Shown: one piece after another, positions 29,595 through 41,118 of the stretch
Layout of the letters: each line of letters begins with the position of its first letter
How positions within the stretch are numbered: position 1 is the first letter of the stretch
Assembly (NCBI GenBank): GCA_025602915.1
Contig: JAHLJZ010000048.1
Span: 1-64,000 of the forward strand
DNA length: 64,000 nt
Reading direction: 5' to 3'
DNA from: Paraphysoderma sedebokerense
Taxonomy: Eukaryota; Blastocladiomycota; Physodermatomycetes; Physodermatales; Physodermataceae
Position numbers and translations under genes: made by a program
The notes under the pieces: generated by a model
The model's input: the letters and a program-made list of their open reading frames with translations, nothing else
Databases searched by the model: none
What the model was told of the DNA's origin: nothing

Positions 29595-30022
29595 TCATAT
29601 TTTAATTACTACCATGATTTCTTTCTCTGCATTCTCTCTTACCGCTGCTTCTCCATCCGCACCATCTCTATCTGCATTTTTTCTTTCTGCTGCTTCTCGT
29701 AGCGCCGCCTCTCGCTCTGCCGCCTCTCGAGCTCGACGCTGTCTGGTTTCCTCGTCTCCTTTACGCTGCAGAACCAAAGTAAAGAATAAGGTGAGCAATT
29801 GATTGATCAACTCTCAGAAAAATAAAGGAGAGGATAATATAATTTTACCTGGATCCAAGGTAACCCGCAAGGACTGCACATCACACACATGACAAATATG
29901 GCGCCAAGAATATTAATTAGACTGATGGTGATGGCGTACCACATAAGTGAAGACGTGTACCACATATTTGGAGATCTGGAATCAAAAATGACTGGCACGT
30001 TATTCGTTTTTAAACCGTCCAT
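29595..30022 (-). CDS. Small single-span membrane protein with charged coiled coil
   Basis: Not recognised. Exon 30022-29849 joins exon 29765-29595 (donor GTAAAA, acceptor CTGCAG, phase 0), giving about 114 residues. One hydrophobic segment (WYAITISLINILGAIFVMCV) is followed by a Cys-Gly-Pro turn. Then comes a highly charged stretch of Glu/Arg/Ala heptads (REAAEREAALREAAERKNAD) that should form a helix or coiled coil. The true start may be the ATG at 29965, or the exon may begin at an acceptor near 29975 with more exons upstream (CAG before the SPNMWY segment). Confidence in the exon pair is fair; the N terminus is open. Confidence 0.5.
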
Positions 30023-31427
30023 TTAAGCTTGCATGACTTCGAAATTCGAAACCATCAAGGTCACGTTCATGGATGTGGGCGATTGTCAGTTGAAATCTTG
30101 CAAACGCCGAAAAATTGATTGGATGCAAACCCGGTCATATGTCCATTTAATTCGCGGTATCAGTGCTGGATCTATGCAGATTCGAAGTTTCCTTTTTTCC
30201 AGCATTGAGGCCAGCAATGGTCATTGCGCTCACACGACACAAGGCAGTGCGGTCATCATAAATAAAGATGCATTTACCGTAACCGGAACGATATTTAGAA
30301 TGTTCTCGTCGTGAAGTTGTCATAGGCCAGCGAATCTTTGGCACATAAATATGATCGGATTGCCGTATGTGTTGCTCATTTGATTCAGGAGGGAATTGCT
30401 AAAAAATCGACGATAATTTTCATCCATTGATCTGCCCCCTTTGTGTTGTAGGTCGTTCCAATGCACGAAAATTTGCCCCGTACATATTTTATAGATAAAT
30501 TGACTCGCCAGGATATGTGGATTTAATGCCCCTCAATGCACAAAAAATTCCCGCATTCCACAAACCTTCCCCCTCCGCTGATCTGTAGTCAGTGATGCAT
30601 TGGAGCTTGTATCCCCGATATCAGTCAGCCCATTTTATATTGAAATCTCGACTATTCAATTTAAGTGAATTTTGTGTTATAATATGACTTCTCACTCATC
30701 GCATCTGTCAGGACGCCATCAGTCCACCCATACACTAGTGGATGTGCCCATGTCAATTTTTGTAAAATTTGTGTATATACGTCACAGTAATTCCGTCCGA
30801 GACCGTTGCCACTTGCAAGCAAACACATGATCCAGCTCAATTCGACGACCAGCAAAGGGAACGACAACAAAAAGAATGTTTCATCCGTTTACAAGTTAAT
30901 TTACAGCGCATAACCTTCAACTGAGTATCCCCAAAACTAGTTTAGGTTAGGTTAGGGCTTTTAAACATTTCTTATTGTCCCCGATAAAAGTGCATTTAAA
31001 ATCTCAACCAGTGACTGTGATCCTACCAAGCCATACGCATCATATTCAGACAAACGAGTAAGAACCAACAATGAGCGAAAGGAATTAACGAATGGAGCAT
31101 AAATTTACTGCTCTGGTTGTTTGCACCTCTCAATAACCGATATGCATCTTTTGCTCACTGTTGTTCTAACTTCGTTCGTTCGAATCTAATGCGTATGCGC
31201 TGTCGGTTGAGATTCTAAAAGTATCTTCTAAGGACAATAAATCTGTGTAGAAGTCCTAACCTAACCTCAACTTACTTAATTTCGTATAAATCCGCTTGTA
31301 TAATATATTGTAGAAGTTGAAGCTCATGGTATCCACCGACGACAGTCACGTGTTCGTGAAAGCAAGAGAGTGAGTAGCTTAAGTGCTTGATTAATGATGA
31401 TACAGTTTCATCAGCAAGTTCTTAGTT
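30023..31427. other. Intergenic region 5' of the RlmN-type gene
   Basis: No confident gene. Minus-strand open pieces at about 30400-30150 (beginning MDENYRRFFSNSLLN) may be upstream exons of the small membrane protein, but no splice pair could be fixed. The short stretch TTAGGTTAGG at about 30954 is not a telomere-type array. Confidence 0.35.
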
Positions 31428-32995
31428 ATGATGGTTGCAAGCAAACTGTGGTCGATATTTGATGAACCTGCACTCTTAAATTTCTTTGATCAGCATGACA
31501 TCAAACACACTCATGCCGTCACTATCTACAAATATGTATTGTCTCATCCAGACATATACTCTCTTCGCGACTTCAATGACTGTCCCAATCTGCCAAAAGC
31601 GCTGCCAGCCCTGCTCAACGCAAACTTCACTCCTTTGATTACCACGGTCGATCAAATTAGACGCAGCCAAGATGGAACTGTAAAACTAGCCGTCCGACTT
31701 CCTAACATGAGTCTAGTAGAAACCGTGATAATGCATTACGATCGTAGAAACGAGCCTGACAGGAAGCCCCGAAGTTCAGTTTGTCTTTCATCGCAAGTTG
31801 GGTGTAAAATGGCGTGTGGATTTTGTGCAACTGGTACAATGGGATTCAAGTCCAATCTGTCTTCTGCCGAAATCATAGAACAGTTGGTTCACGCTCGACA
31901 AATTAAACAAATATCCAGTGTTGTATTTATGGGTATGGGAGAGCCATTAGACAGTATGTAAATTCGTTCAGTCGCCCTATGTGTATACTATTTCTGCCTC
32001 TTACGATTTATTACCTCACCGACATAGATTATAATAACGTGATTTTGGCAATCAAATCAATGACTGATCAACGACGATTTGGAATCGGACCTAGCCATAT
32101 CTGTGTCTCCACGGTCGGAGTGATTGGAAAATTTCAAAGTTTAATGAGAGATGCACCAGCAGTCAAATTGGCTTTGAGTCTTCATGCACCTAATCAAGAG
32201 TTAAGATTGAAAATAGTACCGACTGCAAAAGCGTATCCGTTCGATAAATTAATGAAAGCCGTAGATGATTATTTGGAAAAAAATGATCGGATTATGATTG
32301 AGTATATCTTAATTGCGAATGTTAATTGTTCCGTCGAAAGTGGTATGCATCTCGATCCATTGCTGCTCCCTTGTTCATCTTTACCCAGTTTCAGCTAACG
32401 CCCTTCCGTATTTACAGCACACGAATTGGGCCGCTTATTACAAACCCGAAATGTCCTGCTGAATCTAATCCCATATAACCCAACCGAAGTAAGCGCAGAC
32501 TACGAAGCTCCCACACCAGAAATGATTCAAACATTCGAATCAATTCTACGCTACGAATACAAAATTTTAACCATCGTGCGACGAACCCTAGGTCAAGACA
32601 TTGACGGTGCTTGTAAGTTTATACCACCTTTGTTTCATCCTCTCTATTATATTTCCACGCATTGTATTCTTAAATCTGTATCCTCTAACCATTGTCACCA
32701 TTATCAAAAATTAGGCGGTCAATTAGTTGTTAAAAAAGAGAATTCATGCGGCAGCGGTGGCAAGAACTCAGAAATCGCAGATATCGAAGATATCTTTACG
32801 CTTAAAAAACGACCACCAATCGTACGAAAAAAAAGCGTTCAAATTTCAGATAATGTCACCACTTACCCTATTCAATCTAACAATCAAGAAATCAAGATTA
32901 CAAATAACGTGTTAAAAGGTTTACCTTCTTTGTTGATTATGTTGGGTTGTGTATTGGTTTATAGACTTGGTTCTCGGATGATGTATTGGATGTAG
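31428..32995 (+). CDS. RlmN/Cfr-type radical SAM RNA methyltransferase with C-terminal membrane segment
   Basis: Radical SAM dual-cysteine RNA methyltransferase. RlmN in bacteria makes 2-methyladenosine in 23S rRNA and tRNA. Exons are 31428-31953, 32028-32342, 32418-32612 and 32715-32995, giving 438 residues. The 4Fe-4S motif CKMACGFC is intact, preceded by SVCLSSQVG. VVFMGMGEPLDNYNNV matches the SAM-binding GEP motif. Further family marks are ALSLHAP, NLIPYNP and the second catalytic cysteine in DIDGACGQL. After the catalytic part, a Lys/Ser-rich linker of about 60 residues leads to a hydrophobic helix (LPSLLIMLGCVLVYRLGS) at the very C terminus, as in tail-anchored proteins. That tail is not part of bacterial RlmN. 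Whether the enzyme sits on an organelle membrane is inference. Confidence 0.9.
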
Positions 32996-33477
32996 TATCA
33001 ATTGATTTCGTTGATTGTTAAAATTAATTTTGAATGTACATAGAATTAAACGAATTCAAAAATAGTTTTGGTATTATGCCGGTATTTCGGTTTTACAGAC
33101 AACCAAACTGAATTCATCATGAACCGCTAAAACGAAACTCATTATACAAGAGGAATGTATTCGTGACATAAAGTTCAGTTTTATACAATATATGATACAA
33201 CCAACTATCAACCGATGCATATAATTTACACTGGAAGGTCAAAAGCAACCCGTCGAATTCATATTACTGAGAGTTATCTAGTTGCAGTCAAACATTTCTA
33301 TTCTACGACGGAATCCAATAATAAGTCCGTTATTAGATTTGCAAGAAAAAACAGAAAATCACAATTAAATTGTTAATGTTTGAACGGCCAAAGTCTTTGA
33401 ACACATTCAAACACCAGCCAAATTCAGGAACAATGAACGAGTGAATAAAGATAGGTAACATATTCTCAAACTATATC
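32996..33477. other. Convergent 3' region of the RlmN-type and formin genes
   Basis: AT-rich 3' sequence of both genes; no coding signal seen. Confidence 0.5.
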
Positions 33478-36400
33478 TCAGAATTCACAATCACAATCGT
33501 CAATCGGCATCAAACAGATACTACATTGCCCTGAAACTTCTGGATCGATTAAACTTTCAATACTGGTATCAGCGTAATCAGTTTCCGCGTCGTCGTTAGT
33601 GTCGATTGTGTTTACAGTGGACACCGACACCGCAGAAGACGAAATCATGGGTGAGTCGAAAGTAGGGTCTAGATCTGTTTTAATCGTAATAAGTAAAGCC
33701 AGGATGAGACAATATTGCGAATAAATGGGTGGTTAAGAAAGAAACAAACCTTTTAATGATGTTGGGTCAGTTTTGTTGGTATCTGTAGTGAAAGAAAGGG
33801 GAGATGGTAGCGGTGGTCTACGAATTTTAGGTTCACCGAATTTCTTAAATTTCATAGACCCAGTGATTAACGGACTTAATGTCGAATTTTTGGTCGAATC
33901 CTTATCCGAATCAACATCATCACTCAACTCAGTCGAAATCTCTAATTTCCCAACTTTCTCCAACAACTCCTTTTGCATCTTTTCCCTCATTCTCATAGGA
34001 CTTAGTCCTTCTTCTCCATCTTTTAAACTACTAGAACTAGAACTTCTTGAACCAAGTTTACTTCCACTCCCACTTACGGAACTGCTTCGACTCAATTTAC
34101 TTCGTTCCAAACGTTCTAGTCTTTTCCGTTCTGCTTCTCTCCGGGATTCGTTTTGGTTCAACGCTTCCATAAAATACTGGAAAAACAAGTCTAGTATATT
34201 GAATAAGTCCTCTGGCTGTCTTACTGTTTTGGGTGTAAATGTATCAGTTGAGTCTGGATCTTCGCCGAAATACTTAGCGGTTTGTTTCCAAGATGACATG
34301 GTAGAGTCGTAGAGGTCCCGAAGAGATTGGAGAGTCGTTGCAGCGGAAGCAATGAATGGAGAGAGACGAGAGGAGAATGTGGGTTCAGAAGTCGACGATG
34401 TATTTGATGTTTCTTTGTAATTCTTAATCAATTCTATGGTAGATTCTAATTGCTGTAACTGGGCAATTAAATCTTTGGTCTGAATATGTCGTAACGACTT
34501 TAAATCCGTGAATTGCCCCGGTAAATGTAAAATCTACAAACAATAATCGTCAGTCAATAATTCCCGGACATTAAGCAAACCAGAACAAAGTAACAGAAAG
34601 GAAGTCGGCAAAAGTATACCTCAGGACAACCCTCACTTACAACTTCTCCCAAGTAATTCAACAAACTCCAATTACCATCCCCGCTTTTCACATCTCTCAA
34701 TTTAATCATTCCATCCAACCGAAACCCCATTGCCTTTCGTTTCCTTCCATACCGTAAACTACCGCTTGTACCGGTTCCCCTACCGTACTCATAATTTGCC
34801 ATATTACCTAAATTCAAGACAGCTTTCAACAAAATCTTCAATTGTTCGTTTGTGCGTAATCGGTCACAGGCATCCCTGATTTGATTGAATGAAGTGACGA
34901 GGTGCTCTGTTTCGTTCGGGAATTGGAGGTAATATGTGAACGAGGAAACGTAGTGTGGAGTGTTGGGATCGCGGATCAGTTCGAGTAAGAATGCGTCTGG
35001 TGGAGACAATAAAGACGGATTATGTTGAGGGGAGGGATTTAAATAGAGTTTAAATAATTTGACTTCGTCTGGTGTCGGAAGGATGGATTGAAGAGCGAGT
35101 AAATCGTCAATTGTGATGGCATATGTATCAAGTGTTTTCAGGGAGGTTACAATTTCAGGAGGTGATAATCTTTTGGTCAGTTTAGCGGAAATAATAGCGA
35201 CATTATTAGCACGTCGCATGTCAAGCAGATTAATTTGTTTTGGTTTCCTGAAGACAGCAATCGTAGAGTTAGCAATCCTATTAACTTAAAATCGAATCAA
35301 GACCAAGAGGTAAATAACATACCCATCATCTTTTTCGATTTTCTCCTTTTTCTTCGCCCCACCAGGACCATCCGTCACACAAAATAACTCTTCAAACTTT
35401 TGCGTATCAAAATTAATACTACCAGACAACTCATTTTCATCCAACTGCTCAAGTTCACTCCAAACCGTATTGTCGATGTCACTCGAAATTTCATTCCAAT
35501 GTAATTTATTCCGTAACCGCGGTTTCGGTGGACCCACAGGTTGAGCGGGAATCATACCCGGGAACGGAGGGGGAGGTGGAATTGAAGATCCGGGCATGGG
35601 AGGAGGAGGCGGGGGAGGCGGGATTGAGGATCCTGGAATACAGGGAGGAGGAGGTGGTGGTGGAATGGAAGTGCCAGGAATAGGAGGAGGAGGAGGAGGC
35701 GGCGGAATCGAACTTCCCTGCATTCGGTCGACTGTTGCTACATCAGGTTCCGGTAAAAATGAGGTTCCAGGAATAGGTGGGGGTGGTGGTGGCGGAATAA
35801 GATCAGACTTGGGGACTTCTGGGTTCTCAGCTATCGAAGCGGACACCGCGGGTTCTGTTGAAGTCGGTGTCGAGCTGATACTTACAAGCGGCGCTTTCAG
35901 GTCTGTTCGACTTTCCAACTTTAAATTTTCAAAGTCACTCACAAGAATTTCACCGGGTTTAAGCGCATAAGATTCCGTCTGATCAGGCACAGAATTGGCG
36001 ACATTCTGTGGGGAAACTTTGATATTAACGAGTTGATGTATCCGATTTGAAAGATCAGGGTTAAACAGAGACGGATCTGACAAAGTCGCATCTACCGGGT
36101 CCACTGGAGTGATATCATTGTACCCTTCACTGGTTGGTGTTTCGGCTCCTTTGTCTTCTTCCTCAACCTCTGATCCTTTCTCTTTCATAAGTTCATCTTT
36201 TGGCTTTTCTTCTTTATGTTCGATGGCTTTTTTATCGTCACCCTCACGAACATGCCCACGTTTCCGTGGACTACCGCCACCTTTCCTGATTTTTTTGAGC
36301 TTCATCGACATGAATTTCTCGCGGCCGAGTTGAACTAGCTCCTTGGAAATATCAGAATAAAGTGGCGAGGGAAGGATAACGGAAGAAATGTAATCGGTTG

Positions 36401-38020
36401 ATTGAACAAATATATTTGTGTGTCGTTGGAGGGCAAACCTAGCTGTTACAGTTAAGAAGTAATGCCGTGGAGTCAGATAAGGATGGAGTATGTAAACAAA
36501 CGACTTTAACTGAAAATGAAAGAAAACTAACCAATAATCTTTTTATACCCCAAATCTTCCAAATTCTTCATCAATTTTTCATCCGCTTTCACAAAATGAT
36601 ACTGGCTCAACTTGGCTAAACATTTTGTCCAACTTTTATCCAAGAGGAGAGCATAAGAAATCATATTGTTCCCATCTTTGACTTCGCTCAATATCAAATC
36701 CATTGAAAATTCAGGATGAAATCTACTACTGCTACTACCATGACTATGTGGGTCTGAATTAATCGTCTTTGAATCGCGGAGCGGTAATTCCATGTCGGCT
36801 GGGGTCAATCGAATCAATCCAGCTCCCATGAAACAGGTATTGAAGGTGAAATTTAGAATAGTAGAGGTTTGCATGAAGTCCTTAGTGACGCTAGTGTGAA
36901 ATATCCTAATTTGGGTATCTTTCTCCAGCGTCAAGTGATTCACACCATTGTTGGTTATTGGTATAATGATGTTGAATCCGTCCACCCAAATTGTTTTGGA
37001 ATCAGCATAATAAATAAGTTTTCCGCCGGAATAGATCTCAACGCCCGGGCAACATGAGCCCATCCCATCAAAATTGGGGATGGTGTTGATGATGATTCGA
37101 TGGAGGTTCAGCGGGTTGGGATTTGGCACCGCGCCGCCTAGTTCAACAATATCATTAAAGTACTGTACATAACGAGAGATGGTGACGTTGATCCAATTTG
37201 TGTCGTTTGGCGATCGCTTTTCTAGAAAATGTTCGAGCGCCTCCATTGACGTCTCAAAGATAGATGCATACTTGAGGTAGCAGGAAGTGACGATAGCAGT
37301 TCGTGATTTTCCGTTCGAGCAGTGTATGACAGCGACATTAGTGGGCGAAAGGGAAAGCCAGGCGTGGAGGGATCGGACCACGTCGAAAATGGTTTTTAAT
37401 GTAATGGTTGAGAAATCGAATGAGAGGACTTGTGAATTGAATGGCGTGACGTCGTAAGTGAGAGAATCTGTAGTGATGAGACATGGTCGGATCATTGAAT
37501 AATTTTATGAGTCCACTGTTAAATGATAATTCCAGCAAATCAAATAAACAAGTAAATTTTGGAACTGACCGCTTAGATTCCATAGCATATATTTCCCTTT
37601 GTACCTCGTATTCAGAAATCTGGACAAATCCTCGACATTATTCCGATGGCTTTTTTTCTCGCTTCTACTACGCCAGGGCAAACCCATTACGATGATGCGA
37701 TTCGTTATTCGGGTGATGTCTAATTCGTATATAATTCTTCGAAAATCCGGATCCTCTGGCAATTTTGGGACACCGTTGACGCCATTCACGACGTCCCCTT
37801 GCACATATGGCTGTGTTTTCGACGGGGAAGAATTACCAGATAGGGAGGTGATACTTATGCGGCGTTGTTTCTCGAGCGGGGCATAGAAAAGGTCGTTTTC
37901 CAAATAGGCATCCGGAGGGAGGGGAATCTGTATGTCGGAACCAGGGTTGGAAGAGGTATGATCTTCAGGGTATGTCCACGATGAGAGGAAATTCGAAAGG
38001 TTGGGAAAAATCGAGACCAT
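33478..38020 (-). CDS. Formin with N-terminal PTEN-like phosphatase/C2 domain, FH1 and FH2
   Basis: Actin-nucleating formin. Exons (minus) are 38020-37570, 37467-36532, 36442-35323, 35247-34620, 34533-33750 and 33674-33478, giving 1371 residues, all in phase. Residues about 90-300 form a PTEN-like phosphatase domain with P-loop HCSNGKSR (CX5R intact). It is followed by a C2-like region (EIYSGGKLIYY, DTQIRIFH, FNTCFMGAGLIRL). FH1 lies around 35560-35800 as several runs of 6-8 prolines separated by GSSI/GTS spacers. FH2 starts at KPRLRNKLHWNEI and continues through INLLDMRRANNVAI to the helix near ESTIELIKNYK. The C terminus ends in a cysteine cluster CSICLMPIDDCDCEF. The overall order PTEN-FH1-FH2 is that of plant class II formins, not the GBD/FH3 order of Bni1-type fungal formins. 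Expected at the cell cortex or membranes via the PTEN/C2 part. Confidence 0.9.
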
Positions 38021-38608
38021 ATTGGTAGCCGATCGACTATGTGACAGAGATCGAAATGCTTTGGAAGATAGATGTGCTCTCTATTTGAGACGATTAAGGG
38101 CTACTAAGGACTTGAGGAAATACTGGATAAACGGAACTGACTGAAAGGTAGGTACGGGGAACCCGTCAATTGACGAAGCTTTTTCACAACCAACGATTTT
38201 TGACTAAATGGTACTTTGTTAATGGCGAGAGAGTTTTTTTAATACGAATTTTCGAGGATGTCGCAAAAGCGAGACGACGGATGATTTGGGATTGATTTTA
38301 AGATAACGGTGATCAAAGGCCGAATGTCAGAATTGGCAGGATATAGCAATGATTTTGGCTATTCACTACTGAGTTTGATTTCAGAAACTGATGCCATGCA
38401 TAGCAGGTTTTTTAAACCTTTTCTCTTCTCGCTTAATTTGTATAATCAATCTATTATATCTATGGCCGATTGAATGATGACGAGGGAACAGAATTTCGAG
38501 TACGTCGTAAGGTACGAAACATTTCGCACGATCACGTGACTACTTACCGTATTACCATTAATTCACATTACTTATCTATTCATAATTACCAAGTATTAAT
38601 ATTGCACA
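38021..38608. other. Divergent promoter region, formin and DDAH genes
   Basis: Shared 5' region. No exon recognised. An open frame at 38470-38736 is out of phase with DDAH. Confidence 0.45.
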
Positions 38609-39738
38609 ATGACACAATCTACCACCGACAACAGCAAAAGCAAAAGGAAACCGTTCCTCTCGGCAATCGTACGGCCATTCCCCAACTCCTACGTCAACTG
38701 CGTCACCACAGTCTCCTCCTCCGAATCCCCGATTAACCTATCCCTCGCCCATGCCCAGCATCAGGCCTACATCGCTGCCATACAACGAATTCTCGGTAAA
38801 AACAACGTCCTAATCGTCGACACCGATGAAGCCCATCCAGACTGCGGCTTTGTCGAAGACACAATGGTCGTCGTCAGAGGCGTCGGGGCCGTCGTCACTC
38901 ACCCTGGTAAATCGCTAACCTCATTATCTATCTCTTTGTTATTTTTGACAGTGGAAGTATTAACCCTGTTGTCCTTGCCTCGCGGACTATTATTGATAGG
39001 TCATCCAAGTCGACGAGGCGAGGTCGTCCCGATGATTAACGCACTCAAACAAATGGATCATTTCGCCGGAAAGGTCCATGTCATGAGTGGAGATGGAGTT
39101 CATGTCGATGGAGGAGACGTCTTGTATACAGGTAATGTATCTTACTTACTGTAAATATTTGTAAACTACAGCATTTCGCCCCTTTGGGCGCCATCTTGGG
39201 TCAATTTGAAGTGGCTCTCATGAAAAGAAAGCGTCTCACTCATTAACTATATCTTGTTCCAGGACGACACATCTTTGCTGGTTTATCCAAGCGCACGACC
39301 CCGTCTGGGGTTCAATTCTTATCAGATGCCTTCTCTTCGCACTTACCTGTTCACCCGCTCATCGTCAAAGACAGCATTCTTCATCTAAAATGTCTGGTAA
39401 CGTGTCTCACTTCCGACACACTCGTGGTATCAGACACTCCCGCCGGTCGATTCGCCTTTGACGAGATTCAAAAACTGTCTGGAAACCAATACAACGCTGT
39501 GTTTGTCCCTGATTTGATTTCCGCCAATGTGGTCAGTTTCCCCGACGAAAATGGAGGTTTGAAAGCCGTCTTCGTGCAGAAGGGATTTCCATCGAGCACA
39601 GAAATATTGAAAAATGCGATCGCCAAGATTGAAAAAGATAATGGAATGGAGCCAGGAACAATAGAGGTTTTAGAGTTGGACATGAGCGAAATCATCAAAG
39701 GCGATGGAGCATTGACTTGTTGTTCAGTTTTAATTTAA
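38609..39738 (+). CDS. Dimethylargininase-like amidinotransferase-fold hydrolase
   Basis: Homologue of dimethylarginine dimethylaminohydrolase (DDAH), which converts N-methylated arginine to citrulline and methylamine. Exons are 38609-38906, 39000-39131 and 39263-39738, giving 301 residues, close to DDAH length (about 285). Visible family elements are VRPFPNSYVNCV, an FVEDTMVV substrate-binding segment, and HPSRRGEV. DGVHVDGGDVLYTG follows, then the catalytic histidine in HLKC and the nucleophilic cysteine near the C terminus in GALTCCSVLI. No targeting signal is obvious; cytosolic location likely. Start is the first ATG after in-frame stops. Close relatives include arginine deiminase-type hydrolases, so the exact substrate is an inference. 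Confidence 0.88.
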
Positions 39739-40275
39739 AATTAGAAATCAACAGTTATTACTTATTAGAGTGCAATTCGGCATACGTATATGATGTGTTC
39801 TTAGAATCAAATACTCAAATAATTTGTAGAGTGCCGTGCCCTCCATCAGGTCCCATAGAATCACATTTTGTAGAGAAAGCTGCTAATATATACCTTTTAC
39901 TCGTTAATCAAATCTTGTGATAATCATTGACCGAAATATATCCATAAGAACAATAATTCGAATATTCATTCAATCAGACCAGAATCCCATCAAAAAGGCA
40001 AGGTGACCCACCGCGTCCGGATAGTGTCAGAAATCCACCATTGCATCAGTTCACTGTGCTACCTACGCCTTTCAGGCAAAATTTATTTTATTTTACCAAG
40101 AGGTCAAAAAAGAAAAGAAAAGATCATGTAATAACTATCTCTGCAAAAATCACCGACAAATTTAAACACTTTGATACTGATCAAACTAAAATATCTCGGT
40201 CACTCCTTCGCACCGAAAACTAAAACATACTTGCGGTTCACACTACTTTTAACCTAAAAATATAACAAAATATAA
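39739..40275. other. Intergenic region 5' of tRNA genes
   Basis: AT-rich. Short open frames (39717-39920 and 40041-40223) show no recognisable protein. Confidence 0.5.
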
Positions 40276-40376
40276 CTCTCGAGCGGGGAATTGAACCCCG
40301 GTCTCCCGCGGTCTACTTATAGCTACAATGATAACTATATGACAGGCGGGGATACTCACCACTATACTACCCGAGA
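40276..40376 (-). tRNA. tRNA-Asp (GTC) with intron, copy 1
   Basis: On the minus strand the cloverleaf reads from 40376. The acceptor stem TCTCGGG pairs with CTCGAGA (one G-T wobble), followed by TAGTATAGTGGTGAGTATC as the D arm. The anticodon arm is CCCGC-CTGTCA plus C-GCGGG, and the T arm is CGGGGTTCAATTCCCCG. The anticodon is GTC (aspartate). A 29-base intron (40339 to 40311) follows position 37, the normal site for eukaryotic nuclear tRNA introns. Mature length is 72 before CCA addition. A and B box promoter elements are inside the gene as usual for RNA polymerase III. Confidence 0.95.
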
Positions 40377-41020
40377 TCTGATAGTACTGTTTTAATTCTA
40401 GTTTTTGTTTGAATTGATTTGAAGATTGAAACGGTCAAAGAGGAATTGACTTTTGGAGAATATAAACGAAGGTCAGTTGGAAGTAAGAAGAGTGTTAAGA
40501 GAAAATAAAACTGGGAAGATCATTTCGGGAATGTCGAATTTGGGTAGTATATTAGAAGCTATTTGCATCTGGTGCGTGCTGGTGCGACCAGCGAGAGCGC
40601 GTTTATATTGGGGATTTATTATCACCTGATAAGGGGAATCAATATATACATGACATTCTTTCAATTATATTATGGAGCACTTAATATGGGCAAGGCTGAA
40701 TTAAATGGTTGGATTTTTTGATACTTTGAATGAATTGAGAATTTCAACAACCGACCTCGCAATGTTCAATTCACTTTAGGAGAGATCGAGTTCACTGTGC
40801 CGGACAAACAAAAATTTCCGCAAGATTTAATTTACCGTTTTCTTCAACTCGACGGTTGTTTTCCCCAAAAGACAAGCGTCATCTGAAAATCACTCTCCAA
40901 ACATATCAACGAGAATAGAAAATTTTAAGATTTTGGTATTGCCCCTGACCGGTCAGATCACCTTACCACCAGCAAAAAAGCTTTTTACTTATTTTCCATT
41001 AATTAAACAGTAAAATGTAA
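40377..41020. other. Spacer between the two tRNA-Asp genes
   Basis: No gene recognised; a minus-strand open frame at 40473-40664 has no support. Confidence 0.5.
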
Positions 41021-41118
41021 CTCTCGAGCGGGGAATTGAACCCCGGTCTCCCGCGGTCTATCTATAGTTATCATAACTAATTGACAGGCGGGGATACTCA
41101 CCACTATACTACTCGAGA
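41021..41118 (-). tRNA. tRNA-Asp (GTC) with intron, copy 2
   Basis: Same mature sequence plan as copy 1, with the acceptor stem now perfectly paired (TCTCGAG with CTCGAGA). Anticodon GTC. The intron is 26 bases (41081 to 41056), again after position 37, and differs in length and sequence from that of copy 1. The short 3' flank next to the discriminator base (TGTAACT here, TATAACT in copy 1) is also similar. Confidence 0.95.

Noticed and set aside
30950-31270. TTAGGTTAGG and ACCTAACC strings suggesting telomeric repeats
   Set aside because: Only one or two units in each place, no array, and genes continue on both sides.
33773-34312. Plus-strand 179-codon frame opposite the formin
   Set aside because: It is antisense to the FH2-distal exon, with leucine/serine-rich composition typical of a shadow frame.
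35596-35970. Plus-strand Gly-rich open frame opposite the formin
   Set aside because: It is the antisense of the proline codons of the FH1 region.
40000-40020. Stretch resembling a cDNA cloning adapter (GTGACCCACCGCGTCCG)
   Set aside because: It has an extra base and a different left end compared with the common SalI adapter, and the surrounding sequence is continuous genomic DNA. Chance is the simpler explanation.
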